From Phymatolithon calcareum (taxonomy: Eukaryota > Rhodophyta > Florideophyceae > Hapalidiales): 64,000 nt of DNA. Shown in pieces: positions 31,511 through 42,882 of the stretch; the stretch's first letter is position 1, and each line of letters begins with the position of its first letter. Where the stretch lies: contig OZ345374.1 in assembly GCA_977006965.1 (NCBI GenBank), positions 2,046,001 to 2,110,000 on the forward strand, in the 5' to 3' direction. Below the pieces are notes generated by a model, which searched no databases, had not been told where the DNA came from, and saw nothing but the letters and a program-made list of their open reading frames with translations. A program made the position numbers and the translations under genes.

Positions 31511-31884
31511 CATCACAGTTCTTTCTGTTTCAAAAAATTACTGCTTAGCGTCTTGAGAAAGGTACCAGCATCGTGTGATTATACGGTTTCCATGTGCGCA
31601 ACTACTGTACGTAGAAAGTAAATAAGTTATCACCCACAATTTGAAGCATTGTATTTCCGGAACCCACCTTGCTGGGGCACAATAGCGTGGTACGCCTCAG
31701 AAAAAGTACCGCATTTTTCGAATTGAAGTTGGGATTGATTGCGAATTGCTCCCTGTTGAGAAGTGGGATTGCAGTTGGGATTGCAGTTGGGATTGCAAAA
31801 ATATTCTAGGAGCAATTCGATTGCGAGATTGCTTAATAGACAGGAATCCCGAGCAATCAAATTGGCTCGGCCCCTGCTCGTCGT

Positions 31885-33110
31885 GGACACAGCTATCGAT
31901 CCATAAAACCTTTGGACACTACTATCATAGAACGGATTATCCTCTAAAGATCCTGCTTCTGGCTGTGAGGTCGAAAGTCGCTGATATCATCCAAGTCATC
32001 TCCCCGTTCGGAAAGCTTGGATTAGCTTGTCATTAGGCTGACATTCGAATACGTCATCTCGCTCATTGGAGAAAGTTTGGCTAAGTCGATATCGGGGAAA
32101 TTCATTTACGAACGAGGCTGAATCTGTATACCTTCTGGTATATCGAACCCAGACCAGTTCCATCGCATCACGGGTAATACATGAGTGCAAAGTGACAGAA
32201 TGTAGTATTAATACTCTATGCAATCTGGACCATTGCTAAATTTCCAAATGTGGAATATATATGCCGACAACGGGCATAAAAACGTGTGCAATACACAATT
32301 TCGCCAAGGGAGCTACGTTCCACGCCTTTCAATTGAATTTTATCAGCCTTTTGGGAACGCGACATTGCGAGCGAGCCGCTACTAGCGCTTCTAGAGCTCT
32401 GCTCAAATTCCTGCGAAAGCGTCTCGGGATACAAAGCCACCCAAATCGCTGTTGCAGAACTTCCGGGCGTAATCATTCGCAAGACGTTTGGGTGCTCTCG
32501 AAAGTTCCTAACCATTCTGTAAACACGCAGGACCAGTGTAAGCCTCCAAGCTCCATTTTGCAGTGTTAAATCCTCGGGTGTTACTGAGGGGAAAATCGTT
32601 CCCGAAGAATCACACGGCAATCACAGACAACACCGCGATGCATCATCCTCGCACGTAGCGTACCTTCAGCTTTCTATGTCCAAACCCACGCTTTCTTTTC
32701 TTCCACAAAATCAATCTACTTATACCCCCGCATATCTCGTCGTCGTGTGCCAGCTCCTCACCTGAGCCCCACATGTGTACATGATAAACCACATATACAC
32801 CCACAAGTGCGTTAATCTCAATGTTCGAAACTAAATCAAATTGTGGACTAATATTCCACCTGTATCTCCCGCCTATCCTTGCTTAGGCCAGATAGGCTTT
32901 CTCTCATTGCAATTAATACTCAAAAACAACAACAACAAGAGAAGAAATACTAATAGAAGTAAAGGGCACCTGCGGAGAGTCTTAGACAGATTTGCAGGAA
33001 AGCAAGTGGGCGTTCTGATCGTGCATGAGCTCGACGCTACGCCGAAAATGGCAGGGAAATGTCGATGTGATCGAATGAGCGTTACAGACTCCGCACTACA
33101 GACGTCATAA
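31885..33110. other. Intergenic, one candidate exon
   Basis: No gene recognised apart from a weak exon candidate at 32216-32593. Confidence 0.4.
32216..32593 (-). CDS. Candidate exon, unknown product
   Basis: The minus-strand sequence TTTTCCCCTCAG at 32593 looks like a pyrimidine tract plus acceptor. The frame after it (VTPEDLTLQNGAWRLTLVLR, then FREHPNVLRMITPG) is open for about 120 codons to 32216. No family, and no upstream exon identified. The call rests only on the open frame and the acceptor-like site. Confidence 0.2.
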   Translation of the reverse strand, partial: FPSVTPEDLTLQNGAWRLTLVLRVYRMVRNFREHPNVLRMITPGSSATAIWVALYPETLSQEFEQSSRSASSGSLAMSRSQKADKIQLKGVERSSLGEIVYCTRFYARCRHIYSTFGNLAMVQIA

Positions 33111-33111
33111 T

Positions 33112-33958
33112 TCAGAGACTAAGAACTGATAGCTGCGCTATCGAAGCACATGGTGGGTTAAATGTCAACCTTAGGCACATTAAAGGTGTCGTTCTTTCTC
33201 TTATGAAAATGATCCCTTGCAGCTTCCCTTCAATAGGAATTTTCATTGATCTGCCTTCTTCTTCCTTTCCGTCAGCGAACAGTTGCGCTGGACTATCAGA
33301 GACGTCGCTGAGGACCTTGGAGACCGCTTCCGCGAATGTGTCCATGACAATATTGTATAGGTTCGGGCTCAGTGGGGACCCTTGAGGTACTCCTCGATCG
33401 ATAATGCACCATGTTCTTGTATCATCGCCTGCTGACGTAACTCACGAGGTTTCCAGAAGATATGCCACCATCCATTTTATTTCGTCGGGTAATTTCTGAT
33501 CGAGTATTTTCATGAGGACGTCTCGTGGCACCCTGTCATATGCAGCAGAGAGGTCAACAACTGTGACAAAAGGATGGCCAACCTTCATGGCACATTTTGC
33601 ACGAAGTATCGCACTATATGTGCTCTTGTCTTTTCGGAACCCTAGATGGGCACTGTTAAAGCGGTAGTGTTCCCTTATGTATGAGTCGAGTCCAGAATCG
33701 AAGATTTCCTGGCTTGACTTAATAGCGATATAGGTCTGTAGTTCGCTGCAACATGGGATGCGCCTTTTTTGTACAGAGGGATCAGAGTAGCTTGACGCCA
33801 CGCTCTCGGAAGACATTTGAGCGTCCAACATGTCTCCCATAAGGCTAGCAATATACTCAATCCGGCTTCCTTATTCGCATGCATTATTTCAACTTCCACT
33901 CCGTCAGGGCCAACCGCCTTCCCTTTTGGAGCTCGGTTGAATGCCCTATTAATGTGCT
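33112..33958 (-). pseudogene. LINE A reverse transcriptase with internal deletion
   Basis: Frames at 33958-33675 and 33840-33442 carry APKGKAVGPDGV, NYRPISLLSQARK and VVDLSAAYDRVPRD; the frame at 33345-33112 carries SPAQLFADG, where the FADD catalytic motif is cut and fused to KEEEGRSMKIPIEG from near the C-terminus. The catalytic Asp pair and thumb are thus deleted. Confidence 0.8.
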
Positions 33959-33966
33959 GACTCATT

Positions 33967-34643
33967 CAGAGCTCCGTCGCGTACTATTGCCGTAAATACC
34001 ACTATGAACTGCAATGATGAAATAGTATTCCTTCTTCATTTCGCTTGCAATATCCACGGCAATAACAGATGTAGTCGCAATAGGTCATTTTTACGGCAAG
34101 CAATAAGGAAATCTATCCTCACCAAACTAGATATTATTGTCGGGGAACTTCTTCTTCATAGACTTCATGTGAATTGATCAGAGAATCTGCCCGCTCAGAC
34201 CGAGCGCATTTCACAGCCTTACTTACCAATTGCTCGTTCCAAAACCGCTCATTGTACTTCAAGAATATAAGAGACTCGAATAGGTGAGGGCACATAGATC
34301 GCCTTTGAACGGTTTGTATATGCTTAGCCATACTCCAAATACGTTCCACTTCTGCCACAGAACCAAGCACGAAGTCACAGTTGACATATTCTTGACATGG
34401 AACATCCTTCTTCCGGCGTTTCGCCAATCTCTCTTCCATCGAATTGTTAGAAGTATAACTCTGATTAACTTGCGAAGTTGGATTATCGGAAACGTAGTGG
34501 CAATCTACGCATTGAAGTGTAAACAGTAGAGGTATGGTTCATTCATGACGTAGTGTTTCGAAATAGAAAGTTATTTTCGGTTTTGCAATAGACTATTTCT
34601 ACGGATTACTACGGCCGTAGAAATATATTTTGACAGAGGTCTG
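33967..34643 (-). mobile_element. hAT transposon (family 3), decayed
   Basis: Ends CAGAGCTCCGTC and CAGACCTCTGTC (inverted, 10 of 12) with 8-bp flanks GACTCATT (33959-33966) and AACTCATT (34644-34651), one mismatch. Same family as the MITE at 49204-49614. Confidence 0.75.
34134..34439 (-). pseudogene. hAT transposase C-terminal dimerisation fragment
   Basis: The minus-strand frame contains VNCDFVLGSVAEVERIWSMA and then MCPHLFESLIFLKYNERFW, the hAT dimerisation signature, close to but distinct from the family 1 version at 7751-7900. Upstream transposase parts are missing. Confidence 0.8.
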
Positions 34644-34651
34644 AACTCATT

Positions 34652-35650
34652 GCCCCGTTGACTTCAAAAGCCTTTAGTGGCACGTTACAGTGTTTTTCAG
34701 CCTTGCAAACATTAGAAATATACGCAGAGAACTTGCTTAGATGTACTGGAGCTCCGATTGCCTTGTTCGACCCTTTCCTTCTTGTTTTTGACTTCATAAT
34801 TTTTCTTGCGACGTTGGCTGCCTCAGTGGCACCCAGTTCCTCCACACCATCAAGGTATTTTTCAGATTGCTTACACTTCGCTTTTCTTACTTTCTTTTGC
34901 ATTTGTGCCTTACTTTCTCGGAGAGCGAGCCTGTCATTTTCAAGCTCGGGTCACTTGTAAATCTTGTACAATCGAGTTCGCTTCTTAGCTAGTTTGCCGA
35001 GCTCATTGTTCCAAAATGTCTTAAATCTTTACGGCCTGGGCCTAGAGGACGTCCATGGCTGTACACGATTCTTCGAAAACCTTTCGTACCATTTGTCCAG
35101 GTCTTGTTTGCGATTGAAAGCTTGCAATTGCTCATCGGCGACCACGCGGACATTTCTTCTTTTGCCTTGGCTTCTTTTAATACGCTTCGGCTGGTGGACT
35201 TAGAAACAACTGTCGTCAACGCGGTCCCAGTGCCTATGTCTTGCATTGAAGTTGCCCATACCTAGCAACTTCCCTCTGCAATGCTGGTGAATGAATTAGA
35301 GATATTCGTCTTATTCCTTTTGACTAACAAGCAGAGTGACATACACAACCTGAACGGCAATGTCCATCACATTAGCAATTACCACCTGGTATATTCGTGT
35401 AGCCATTTTTCCAGGAATTCTTGTTGGAGTTCCGGGCTTAGTCAGTAAAGCAACACCACCTATTGGAGGTTCCCCAAGCACCTTAGGGCGGGTTGCGCAA
35501 GTTTGGTCGTAATTCAGCCTGATCGCGGTGTCTTTTCTGAAACGTCTCTGTCAGTCCAATCACTTGCATTGGTTGACCATCATGGGCGTCTCCGCTGAGC
35601 CGCCCACGTTGAATGTGGAAAATAATATTCTATTTCCAAAAATCATGACT
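34652..35650 (-). pseudogene. LINE A endonuclease and linker
   Basis: In shifting minus-strand frames: ILFSTFNVGGSAETPMM (start of an APE-type endonuclease), GGVALLTKPGTPTRIPG, then a GNFNARHRHWD block equivalent to the conserved GDFN-x-H motif, with Asn in place of the usual Asp. Next is the linker FWNNELGKLAKKRTRLYKIY and a Lys-rich stretch at 34902-34652. Several frameshifts and a stop make it non-functional. Confidence 0.7.
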
Positions 35651-35697
35651 TCTCGATTTCTTCAGCGTCCCTGTGCGATTCTGGTGTGGGTATCGGG

Positions 35698-36328
35698 GCG
35701 ATATGTGTTGATTTATTTTAAAAGCTCCCAAGGCCTCTCTTCAAGAGTAACAGGGTCGCTTTCGCACGATTTTCTAAGCTAACGTAATTGGATTATTCAG
35801 TATATCCTTGATTCGTATTTCTCTCTCAACAAGTGCTCTAGTGAGTCGCTTACATTCATATTCAATTTCAGGACTAATATTGGATGAAGATATAATGCGT
35901 TGGAGCGCGACCAGCTCAATCACGGCTGTGACACCAAAGTATGCGCCTAGTACTGATTTTCTCCAAAGAGGTGCTCTGTTGAATATCAGCCGTAAGCATC
36001 GCAACCGTGTCGATCTTTCTCTTACGCGGAGAAATACCGGTAGATTGTTCGAATCAGTTTGTATCTCGAGCGATCTTCCCGCTTTTTCCTTTGCACATAA
36101 CTCAATTATTCCTTTCCGGTGCCCTTTCTTTGAGACTGAGCCCTCCTCCGCTTTATCGAGAGCATGCTGTAGATCTTCATATTTCTTCGGGCACTCAATG
36201 TCCTTGGTTGCCTCCTTAATGTCTTCATCTCTCCCAGAATACTCATCTGTCTCATATAGGCGTTCTTTTGTCTCACTAGGCAAGTTCGGAATGGGTTTGC
36301 GAGCATGCTTCTGAAGTATGGTCCTTCG
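35698..36328 (-). mobile_element. LINE family A, 631-bp insertion into an older LINE A
   Basis: A 16-bp target-site duplication, TGGTGTGGGTATCGGG, lies at 35682-35697 and 36329-36344. The 3' end is at the left. It carries the ORF2 C-terminus (ERLYETDEYSGRDEDIKEAT to KRLTRALVEREIRIKD), fused in frame to the host ORF1, which gives a deceptive 352-residue open frame (36832-35774). Confidence 0.92.
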
Positions 36329-36344
36329 TGGTGTGGGTATCGGG

Positions 36345-38086
36345 TTGGTAGTATCTTCATGGTTGGGTTCATTATTTTCAATCACGCTTGGATTAGGTGT
36401 TGTTTCACTCATCTCGCTCTCTTCGGGGTCCAAGGTTTTGACTTGCAGTTCAGTTTGAGACTCGGAAGGCCCAATATATTGCCATGATCTATTCCCGTGG
36501 CTACACATCAAAGTTTCATCTCTTTCGGGGGCCATCGAAGCAAGAAGTGGTTTGCTGCCTTCTGTGGGGCTTTCACTGTGGGCACCCACCGGATTCGCCT
36601 TCGGATTCCCTTTCTCAAGGGCTTCCATCTCATCTTCTGCCATCCTCTGGTTGTTTCTGTACCACTTTCGTGTCTGAAAGTCTCCAGTATATCCGGCACA
36701 TTTCTTCATTCTCTTCTTTATAGCCCATAAATTCTTCATTTCGCGATCTTGTTCTGAAAGAACTGTCTTTTTGGGTACCGAATCTTTGAAGAGATGGTAT
36801 TCTTTCTTGTGTCTTAGCCCAGATGCCTTCATTGTCGCTATGACTCTATCGCTAAAGTGATGACTAGTCAGGATTTACGGGCTGAACTTTCCGATGAACA
36901 AGATCTTTAGAACCGCTCTTGCAGGAAGCACTTGAATCAAATCATGGTATAGCTCGACTTCGTCCATCCTTTCCATTCCTGTGAAGTAGAGTGGAACTAT
37001 CCCATTGGGGCGGGCTTTCGTTATATTTCTATTTATGGCATTTGAAAAGTTGATCACTTTCGAGCTGATATGGCTTTCAAAATATGCCGGTGTCAGACGC
37101 TTGAGCGTTGTACTGCAACATACGACCGAGGAGCGGGCTGTGGGATCCGATATGTATTCTTTCGCAAATCAGGAATATCATTACCTCCAGAATTGTTTTC
37201 TCGTACTGTCGGGTTGGGGAAAGAAACTTCTTGTACCGCCGGTGAGACGTTAATACGTCTCGAAACGTCTTGAGGTTGCATCTCCTGGGCTATAGCACCC
37301 TTGTCAATCTGTTCAAACTCATTACTTGTTCGCGTGGTTCTCACTTGTGCTTCTCAAAGTGGCATCCTTTCGCACAATTCAGTCAGAGATTTCTTCAGTA
37401 TTGTATCGGCATCCGCACTTCCCTGCGCCTGTGCAGTGTTGCGGGTCACTGCCAGCTCTGCGATTTCTATCTCCAGTGCAACTTTTCTATCTTGGGTACT
37501 GGAGTTGCAGGCTTTGCAAATAGCTGAGATTTCATCGCCCGATGTCGTGGCATGTAAAATAAGCTGACCCTTGTCTTCACATTTGTTGCACCGAACTCTT
37601 TCTCTTATCTTCAGGAAACGTTCTTTCATTTCTGACACGTGAACTTCGGCTTGAGATTGCGGGCAGCAGTCGTTTTTCGGTTCCGGTTCCGCGTCCTCAC
37701 CTATCTGATCCATCCCCTCAATCTGTACGCCTCTCGCTCTCGCAACCTTTTCGTTCGCTTGTCTGCGAATCGCGTTTGCGAAATGGGCGAGCTCGCGCAG
37801 CTCCTCAAGTTCATCAATTGGACTCTCTTCAGAGTAATCATGGTCACTTTCCGAGCCGGACTCTTCGATCGAACCAACTGGGCTGGCGCTTCTTCTATTC
37901 TTCCTGGAGCACAGGCGGGTAAGAATGGGCGAGTACCGATTCGCTTCCATCGACTTCTTTCATGGTCCGGCTACTTTTCGTGCTGCACCCCTTTGCTTCA
38001 AAGAGATACCATTCTTTGATACCTTTTGAGACGCCGACGAAGATCCCTTCTTTCGCTGCGAGATGTTTTTCGTCCGAGCTACTCAC
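36345..38086 (-). pseudogene. LINE A ORF1, decayed
   Basis: A chain of minus-strand frames (38086-37895, 37950-37354, 37344-37093, 37057-36875, 36832-36345) interrupted by shifts and stops. The 37950-37354 piece has an acidic region, then a four-Cys finger (RVRCNKCEDKGQ then SAICKACNSS). Later pieces are polar and Pro-rich. This organisation, upstream of an endonuclease, fits a LINE nucleic-acid-binding ORF1. Confidence 0.6.
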
Positions 38087-38269
38087 CAGGGCTCCCGATC
38101 AGAATCGGGGGGTTTGTGAGTCCCTATGTCTTCCCAGAAACTCCGCTTTGACGCGCTTCGGACACCCTCACCGCTAGTGGAGAAAATTCCGAGTTTCGCA
38201 ACGCTCTTCATCGATTTTTCCCCAGGGCTCAGAAGTGCCCCCCCTTGTTCCCCTCATGTCCTTATGGCT

Positions 38270-39430
38270 TACAAAGAACTCTTCTGTTTCTTCAAGGCGT
38301 TCTTCGTGTCTTACCAGGCTTAAGGGAAATCTTTCTGCTCAATTACGTCTCCTCATATTTGGTGGTCTCAGTCGGCACAGAACTCGTCTTCGGTCCCGGC
38401 GGTGTTCGGCATATTTTCCGAAAACATTCTTGTAGAACAAGCTCTCTGCCGACGCCATTGACGAGAGCAATCGATTTGTTATTGGAGTCAAGTGTAGCGT
38501 ATACTCCCATTTCGGGATTATTAGCGACTTAAAGATCCTTATGCATGTCTCCGGTTTGAATCCTCGAACATTCCCTCCAAGCTCCGGAAGCCTATGTATG
38601 CTTCTTGCAACATTTCAAACTCTTGCTGTGGCCGTGTCGTCCGTAAAACCCTTGTTATTCATGCTTACCCCAAGATACGAGAGTGAACTTCTCCGTCACT
38701 GGTCTGTAGATGATGGACATTTCCTGGTTTGCTTGCATTGCCAAGCCAAGGGAGCGCTCACAGAACGAATACGTATAACGCCCTTACCGCTTCTTCAACA
38801 CCGGTACTTCTCCCCAGTTCCTGTATCGGAAGTGCTCCTCATGCGCGGACTGTACTTGTGCCGACTTTGAGTTCCTGTCTCGTTAGTGTTACTGTCCCTT
38901 CTCGTTACTTGTCGCCGGAAGATTTACCGGCCAGTAGTATATACATTCTCCGTCGCTTACCGTGGGCCGTGATAGTTTAGCAAGCTATCTGACCTCCCCA
39001 AGAGGGTGTCCGCTTACATACCCATGGTAGGTCATCTTCAATCTAGTGCGTTCTCTCTGTTTAGTATTTAGGCTCTTCGACCAACCTCAGAAGGTATCGA
39101 TCAACGACCAAGTAAACCTCTTCATTCAACCCCACACATCTGATCTGTCACTGTTGAACCACGCACAACCGGCCATTTCCATGGCGGCCCCTGGCATGAC
39201 CGGTTCTATAGAGAGCATCCGGGCTTGATGCAGTTCTCGTCCCGCCAAAGAAAAAGTGTTCTTCTGAAGCCCTTTAGACTTAAGGATTTCTCTCTTTCCT
39301 GGATTTTTGTTCCATTTCATGCCAATTTCGCTTGCCCAAATGGTAACTATATCAAGACGTTTCTGCATTCCTTGCCCGGTCTTCGCTTGAAGCTAAACAT
39401 CATCTACGAACAATTGCGCTGAGCTGTTTG
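38270..39430 (-). mobile_element. LINE family A fragment split by an LTR-like insert
   Basis: 38270-38683 and 39211-39430 match 13260-13890 of the large LINE A copy, from the region after the FADD motif to RMRVLCRL. The two halves join exactly around the insert at 38684-39210. Only the middle of ORF2 is present, with shifts. Confidence 0.8.
38684..39210 (+). mobile_element. Probable solo LTR, 527 bp
   Basis: Interrupts the LINE A frame and is flanked by a 5-bp duplication GAGAG (38679-38683 and 39211-39215). The last about 220 bp match 63468-63705, which stands directly upstream of a copia-like gag, so this is most likely an LTR left by recombination. It begins TGAACTTC, ends GTTCTATA and has a TATATAC near 38940. 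Confidence 0.65.
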
Positions 39431-40489
39431 AGACGATTCCGTCTCTCTTCACACATGGTGGACTACTCCATGTGCACGTAACATACCAGCACCCTAGTGC
39501 ATTTTCACCAGGAAGGCCGGACACGAGACTAGTGCCTGACGCACGCCGGCTGCCTGCCACACAATGTGTGCCTGCGTGTGTGTCTTAGCAGGCAAGGCCA
39601 GCATAAGACGGGAAGTAGAATTCCTACGCCCAGATGAGTAATGCTAGGTGTTATACTCCTGCAGACCAAGAGGTTATGGGACCAGTTAGCGCCTGGAACA
39701 TTCAAAGTCGGGTGTTCGAGCACAAGCATCCCGCAATATCTCTTGGGTTTTCTGCTTGACAACCGCTCCCGAATGGAGTTGGAGTGTTAGAGGAAAACTA
39801 AATAGTCGCGGGAGTGCGATCCAGAAGCAAGCACCAACCAGAAATTGATGGCCGAGGAGTTAGAAGCCACAAAGGCCCCCACAACGGATTTGATACGACT
39901 AACTTGCAATCTTAAAAATGGAAACAGTTTGAAGAACCCAAATTCCATCCCATTTGCTCACAAATCACGTCTGCAGGGGAGCGCAACAGTGAAATTCAAT
40001 TAAAGTTTCTCTGTTTTTTTAGCCTAGTTCAGCACATTACAATTTCCGAACTTCTACATTATTCAACCACACTGAGGAATACAGCGACCTCTCAGAGAGG
40101 CGAGATGAGCCCAAAAACTTGCATTCGTGACAAGGGCTCAATATGTCAACTCTAAAAACGACTCTAGTCTATTGTCCATCAACAGCATATCGTGTGTCGA
40201 CCTCAGTATTACGAGATTGCAGAATTATACGTGCAGCATTCGAAGAATACATTCCCGCTTGCGTCGAATGATTCAGCACGCACTCTATCCATATTTACCA
40301 AAAGAAGACGCCTTGCACTTCACAAAATTCTCCAGATATCAAGATAAGATATGATTTGCAAATCGTCGAGCTCTGTTATTAGCTCAGCAAGTAAGGTGCA
40401 ACTATCGAGAAAAGAATAAAGGAAATGAAGCAGTTACAAAATCGTAAGAAGAGCCACCGTATTGTGGGTAGCACCTGAGGAAGCCTTGC
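39431..40489. other. Intergenic, nothing recognised
   Basis: No long frame; no repeat shared with the rest of the window was noticed. Confidence 0.4.
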
Positions 40490-40493
40490 CAGT

Positions 40494-40737
40494 TGTAATC
40501 ACTGGTGAAAAAGTGGATAATGGTTTATCTTGATAATGGGTGATCTCTCCGATGAGATGGTGAGATGCTCTCTACTGAAACTACGAAGCGGGAACTGCTT
40601 AAATAGGCTTCCCATTGCCTTCCAGTCATGGGATTTGCTGGAAGCCTATTGCGTGCTTCCTGCTCGCAGAACTATGTCGGAATTTAGGTCGCCTATTCCT
40701 ACAGCTTCTGGCGCCACTGCATCATTGCGTGTCCACA
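40494..40737 (-). repeat. 3' LTR of the gypsy element
   Basis: 244 bp, TGTAATCAC to GTCCACA as read on the plus strand (TG...CA). It differs from the 5' LTR at 6 positions (2.5%). An 11-bp inverted pair (AATAGGCTTCC at 40602-40612, GGAAGCCTATT at 40640-40650) could form a hairpin in the transcript. Confidence 0.95.
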
Positions 40738-40762
40738 GTGCCCCATACACTCGAAGAGTGTA

Positions 40763-42038
40763 TTAATCATTGATTCGCAATGCTTGCTTGGCCTTCTTCG
40801 CCAGCTTTTTCTTGCGTGTGTTGGACAAAAATACTGCAAGCTCTTCAGGTACATCTTCATGAAGTTCTTCAATCTTCTGCCATGTCCAATCGCTTTTGTC
40901 CGGCAAACCTGACCACTGAATTTGAACGAAGATTCCATCTGGTGCTTCTCCTATATCCACGAGTTTTTCAATCATCTCGTACTTAGTCTCAGAGTGTTCT
41001 GCCTGTTTCGTCAGCTCATTGCTTGCCTTTTTTCCGTCAACGTCAGCACGGTATAATTGCATTCTGCTCGCATGGACTCGATCTGTTTTCCCATCCACTA
41101 TGCTTGTCACATCGTAGACCAATTCACTAACAATTGTAGACACTCGCTTAGGACCGATCCATTTGAACTGCAATTTGTGCTTCTTCTTCTTACCATCCGG
41201 AACACGTACAACCACAAAATCACCTAATTGGAATTGGTGACTCACGATGTTCGTGTTTTTGTTGTGTTGCTTGATTTGCTTCAACCGAATCTTGCTGACT
41301 TTTTCCGCAACATCTTTGTGCATGTTCTCAATTGCAGACTGAAGTGTGTTAATCTCCAGTAATTGTATAGCCCTTGCCTTTTCCATGCTTCTCGTCTTAC
41401 CATTATGTGCCTCGCAGTCAATGACTAATTGTGTATGCGTTGGCTTGATACCAGTCATGACTTGAAGCGGACTTTTGTATGTTCCATCAGTGCTAGAGCC
41501 CAGCCTCTTGAGGGGACATTCGTTGATAATGGTCATCAACATGCCTGCCACCGCAGTCCAATCCTGGGGCGCGAGTTTCAATTCGGACAAAAGAGCGTTG
41601 CAAGCAGCAAGAACAGTTCGCATTACTCTTTCCACGGTTCCGTTCACCCACAGGGAGTATGCTACCGTGAATGTGTGTCTGATTTTGTGGATATCAGCGA
41701 GACTTTCCATCAAAATGTTCTTGAAGTGAGATCCTTGGTCGGATACCCAGTTGTTCATAGCCGTGAATGTGCGCATCCACTTTGCCAGTTCTTCAGCTGC
41801 TGTGTCCGCGTTTGCAGCGACTGATGGACAAAGCCAGACATAGGACGACAAATCGTCCTTAATAACGAAAAGGTATTTGTGCCCGGTAGTACTTGGACCC
41901 ATATACAAAAAATCGAAATGAATTACTTCGTTGGGCGTATTTCCGTGTAATACCGATGAAAGTGGGCGTGGGATGTTGGTACCGCTTTTCAATATGATGC
42001 AGTGAATGCAATTTTTCACGAACTCCTTGCAATCATTG
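40763..42038 (-). pseudogene. Integrase with chromodomain-like C-terminus
   Basis: On the minus strand after the LINE B insertion: CKEFVKNCIHC (second half of the HHCC zinc finger), then the catalytic triad in VIHFDFLYMG (D), WVSDQGSHF (D) and VNGTVERVMR (E). A GDFVVVRV beta-barrel region and a C-terminal chromodomain-like block (YEMIEKLVDIGEAPDGIFV, IQWSGLPDKSDWTWQKIEEL) follow. This part is open to the end at 40763. The first zinc ligands lie beyond the insertion (HCGAGGH near 42390), followed by stops. Confidence 0.88.
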
Positions 42039-42299
42039 CCATATCCCTGGCAAGAACAAGCAAGAAACGAAGATTCCCAACTCGATGAAGCTCTCACAGT
42101 TTTCTCAAACTTAATGCCCAAGCAGCGACTTTCCGATATCCAAAAAGAGATGCTGGAAATGGCAGTTGATACCGTCCAAAGAAAATGTCTGAAATGAAAA
42201 TGAAAACGTAAGCGAAGGATTGTAGCGCAACGAAAAGTCTCTCAGGTGCAATGATAATTGACTAAGGGAGCTTCAATAAAACAGAAATCCATCCATCCA
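42039..42299 (+). mobile_element. LINE family B, 261-bp insertion in the integrase
   Basis: A 15-bp target duplication, TCCTTGCAATCATTG, lies at 42024-42038 and 42300-42314. Nearly identical to 31250-31510, ending in the ATCC repeats. It lies opposite to the host element. Confidence 0.93.
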
Positions 42300-42532
42300 T
42301 CCTTGCAATCATTGACAATTGAATCCCACTAAAACTTCTCTTTCAAAGCGCTGCTTGTTGAGTCGAATCCTCTGTGTCCACCAGCACCACAATGTGCTAC
42401 AGTCAGAAGTTTAAGCTGGAGTTCGATTGATTCATCTGGTATTCAATCTTGTTTGCTTAGATAGTACAGATCCCCTTCCTTCTTTGCCGCTTTTGACGGC
42501 CTTGATTTTTCATGTTTTTTCTGTTCCGTGAT

Positions 42533-42882
42533 CAGGGATAGTACCAATATTATTGTTATTTATTGGGGCACATGATGCAATAGGAATTGCAATACCAATA
42601 ATGCAAGGTTGAAGGCAATAGGAATTGCAATATCTTACCATTCTTCCAATATCAATTGCAATAACAGAATCTAATTCAGGTCCTCCTGCGCCATGTCTTC
42701 ACTCGCGCATTCGGCGATCTTGCCAGCGCAGAGGAGGGCAAGGGTGTACCCTGATTTTCGATCATATGCCATTACTTTTTGCAATAACTATTGCAATAAG
42801 CACCTCTCAGGGCAATTAAGACTTTATTGCAATTTATTACAATAAATTACAGTAAAAAAAAATAATATTGGTACCAAGCGTG
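42533..42882. mobile_element. hAT-type MITE, 350 bp
   Basis: An 8-bp duplication TCCGTGAT (42525-42532 and 42883-42890) and ends sharing GTACCAATATTATT in inverted orientation. Rich in TTGCAATA units, no coding. It sits between the RNase H and integrase regions. Confidence 0.82.

Larger units (their letters stand above)
30199..31876. mobile_element. Non-autonomous hAT element with a LINE B inside
   Basis: Ends match in inverted orientation (CAGGG then AGCCAATTTGATTGC, 3 mismatches in 24) and are flanked by an 8-bp duplication CTCGTCGT at 30191-30198 and 31877-31884. The element's own sequence (about 710 bp without the LINE) is built from GGGATTGCA units, including three in tandem near 31765-31800, and has no transposase. 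The LINE B copy 30557-31510 is inserted in it. Confidence 0.9.
33112..38180 (-). mobile_element. Nearly full-length LINE family A with two insertions
   Basis: Read on the minus strand: possible 5' UTR around 38180-38087, ORF1 38086-36345, APE-type endonuclease 35650-35220, linker 35220-34652, RT 33958-33112. It is interrupted by a LINE A copy (35698-36328) and an hAT (33967-34643). An internal deletion at about 33280 joins the RT just after QLFAD to a block near the 3' end (KEEEGRSMKIPIEG). All frames are broken. Confidence 0.8.

Noticed and set aside
31497-31514. ATCC repeats as a microsatellite or CRISPR-like array
   Set aside because: They are the 3' tail of LINE B, also seen at 42287-42302.
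35774-36832. 352-codon frame as a single gene
   Set aside because: It is a fusion of an old LINE A ORF1 with the C-terminus of a younger LINE A insertion, shown by the 16-bp duplication in the middle.
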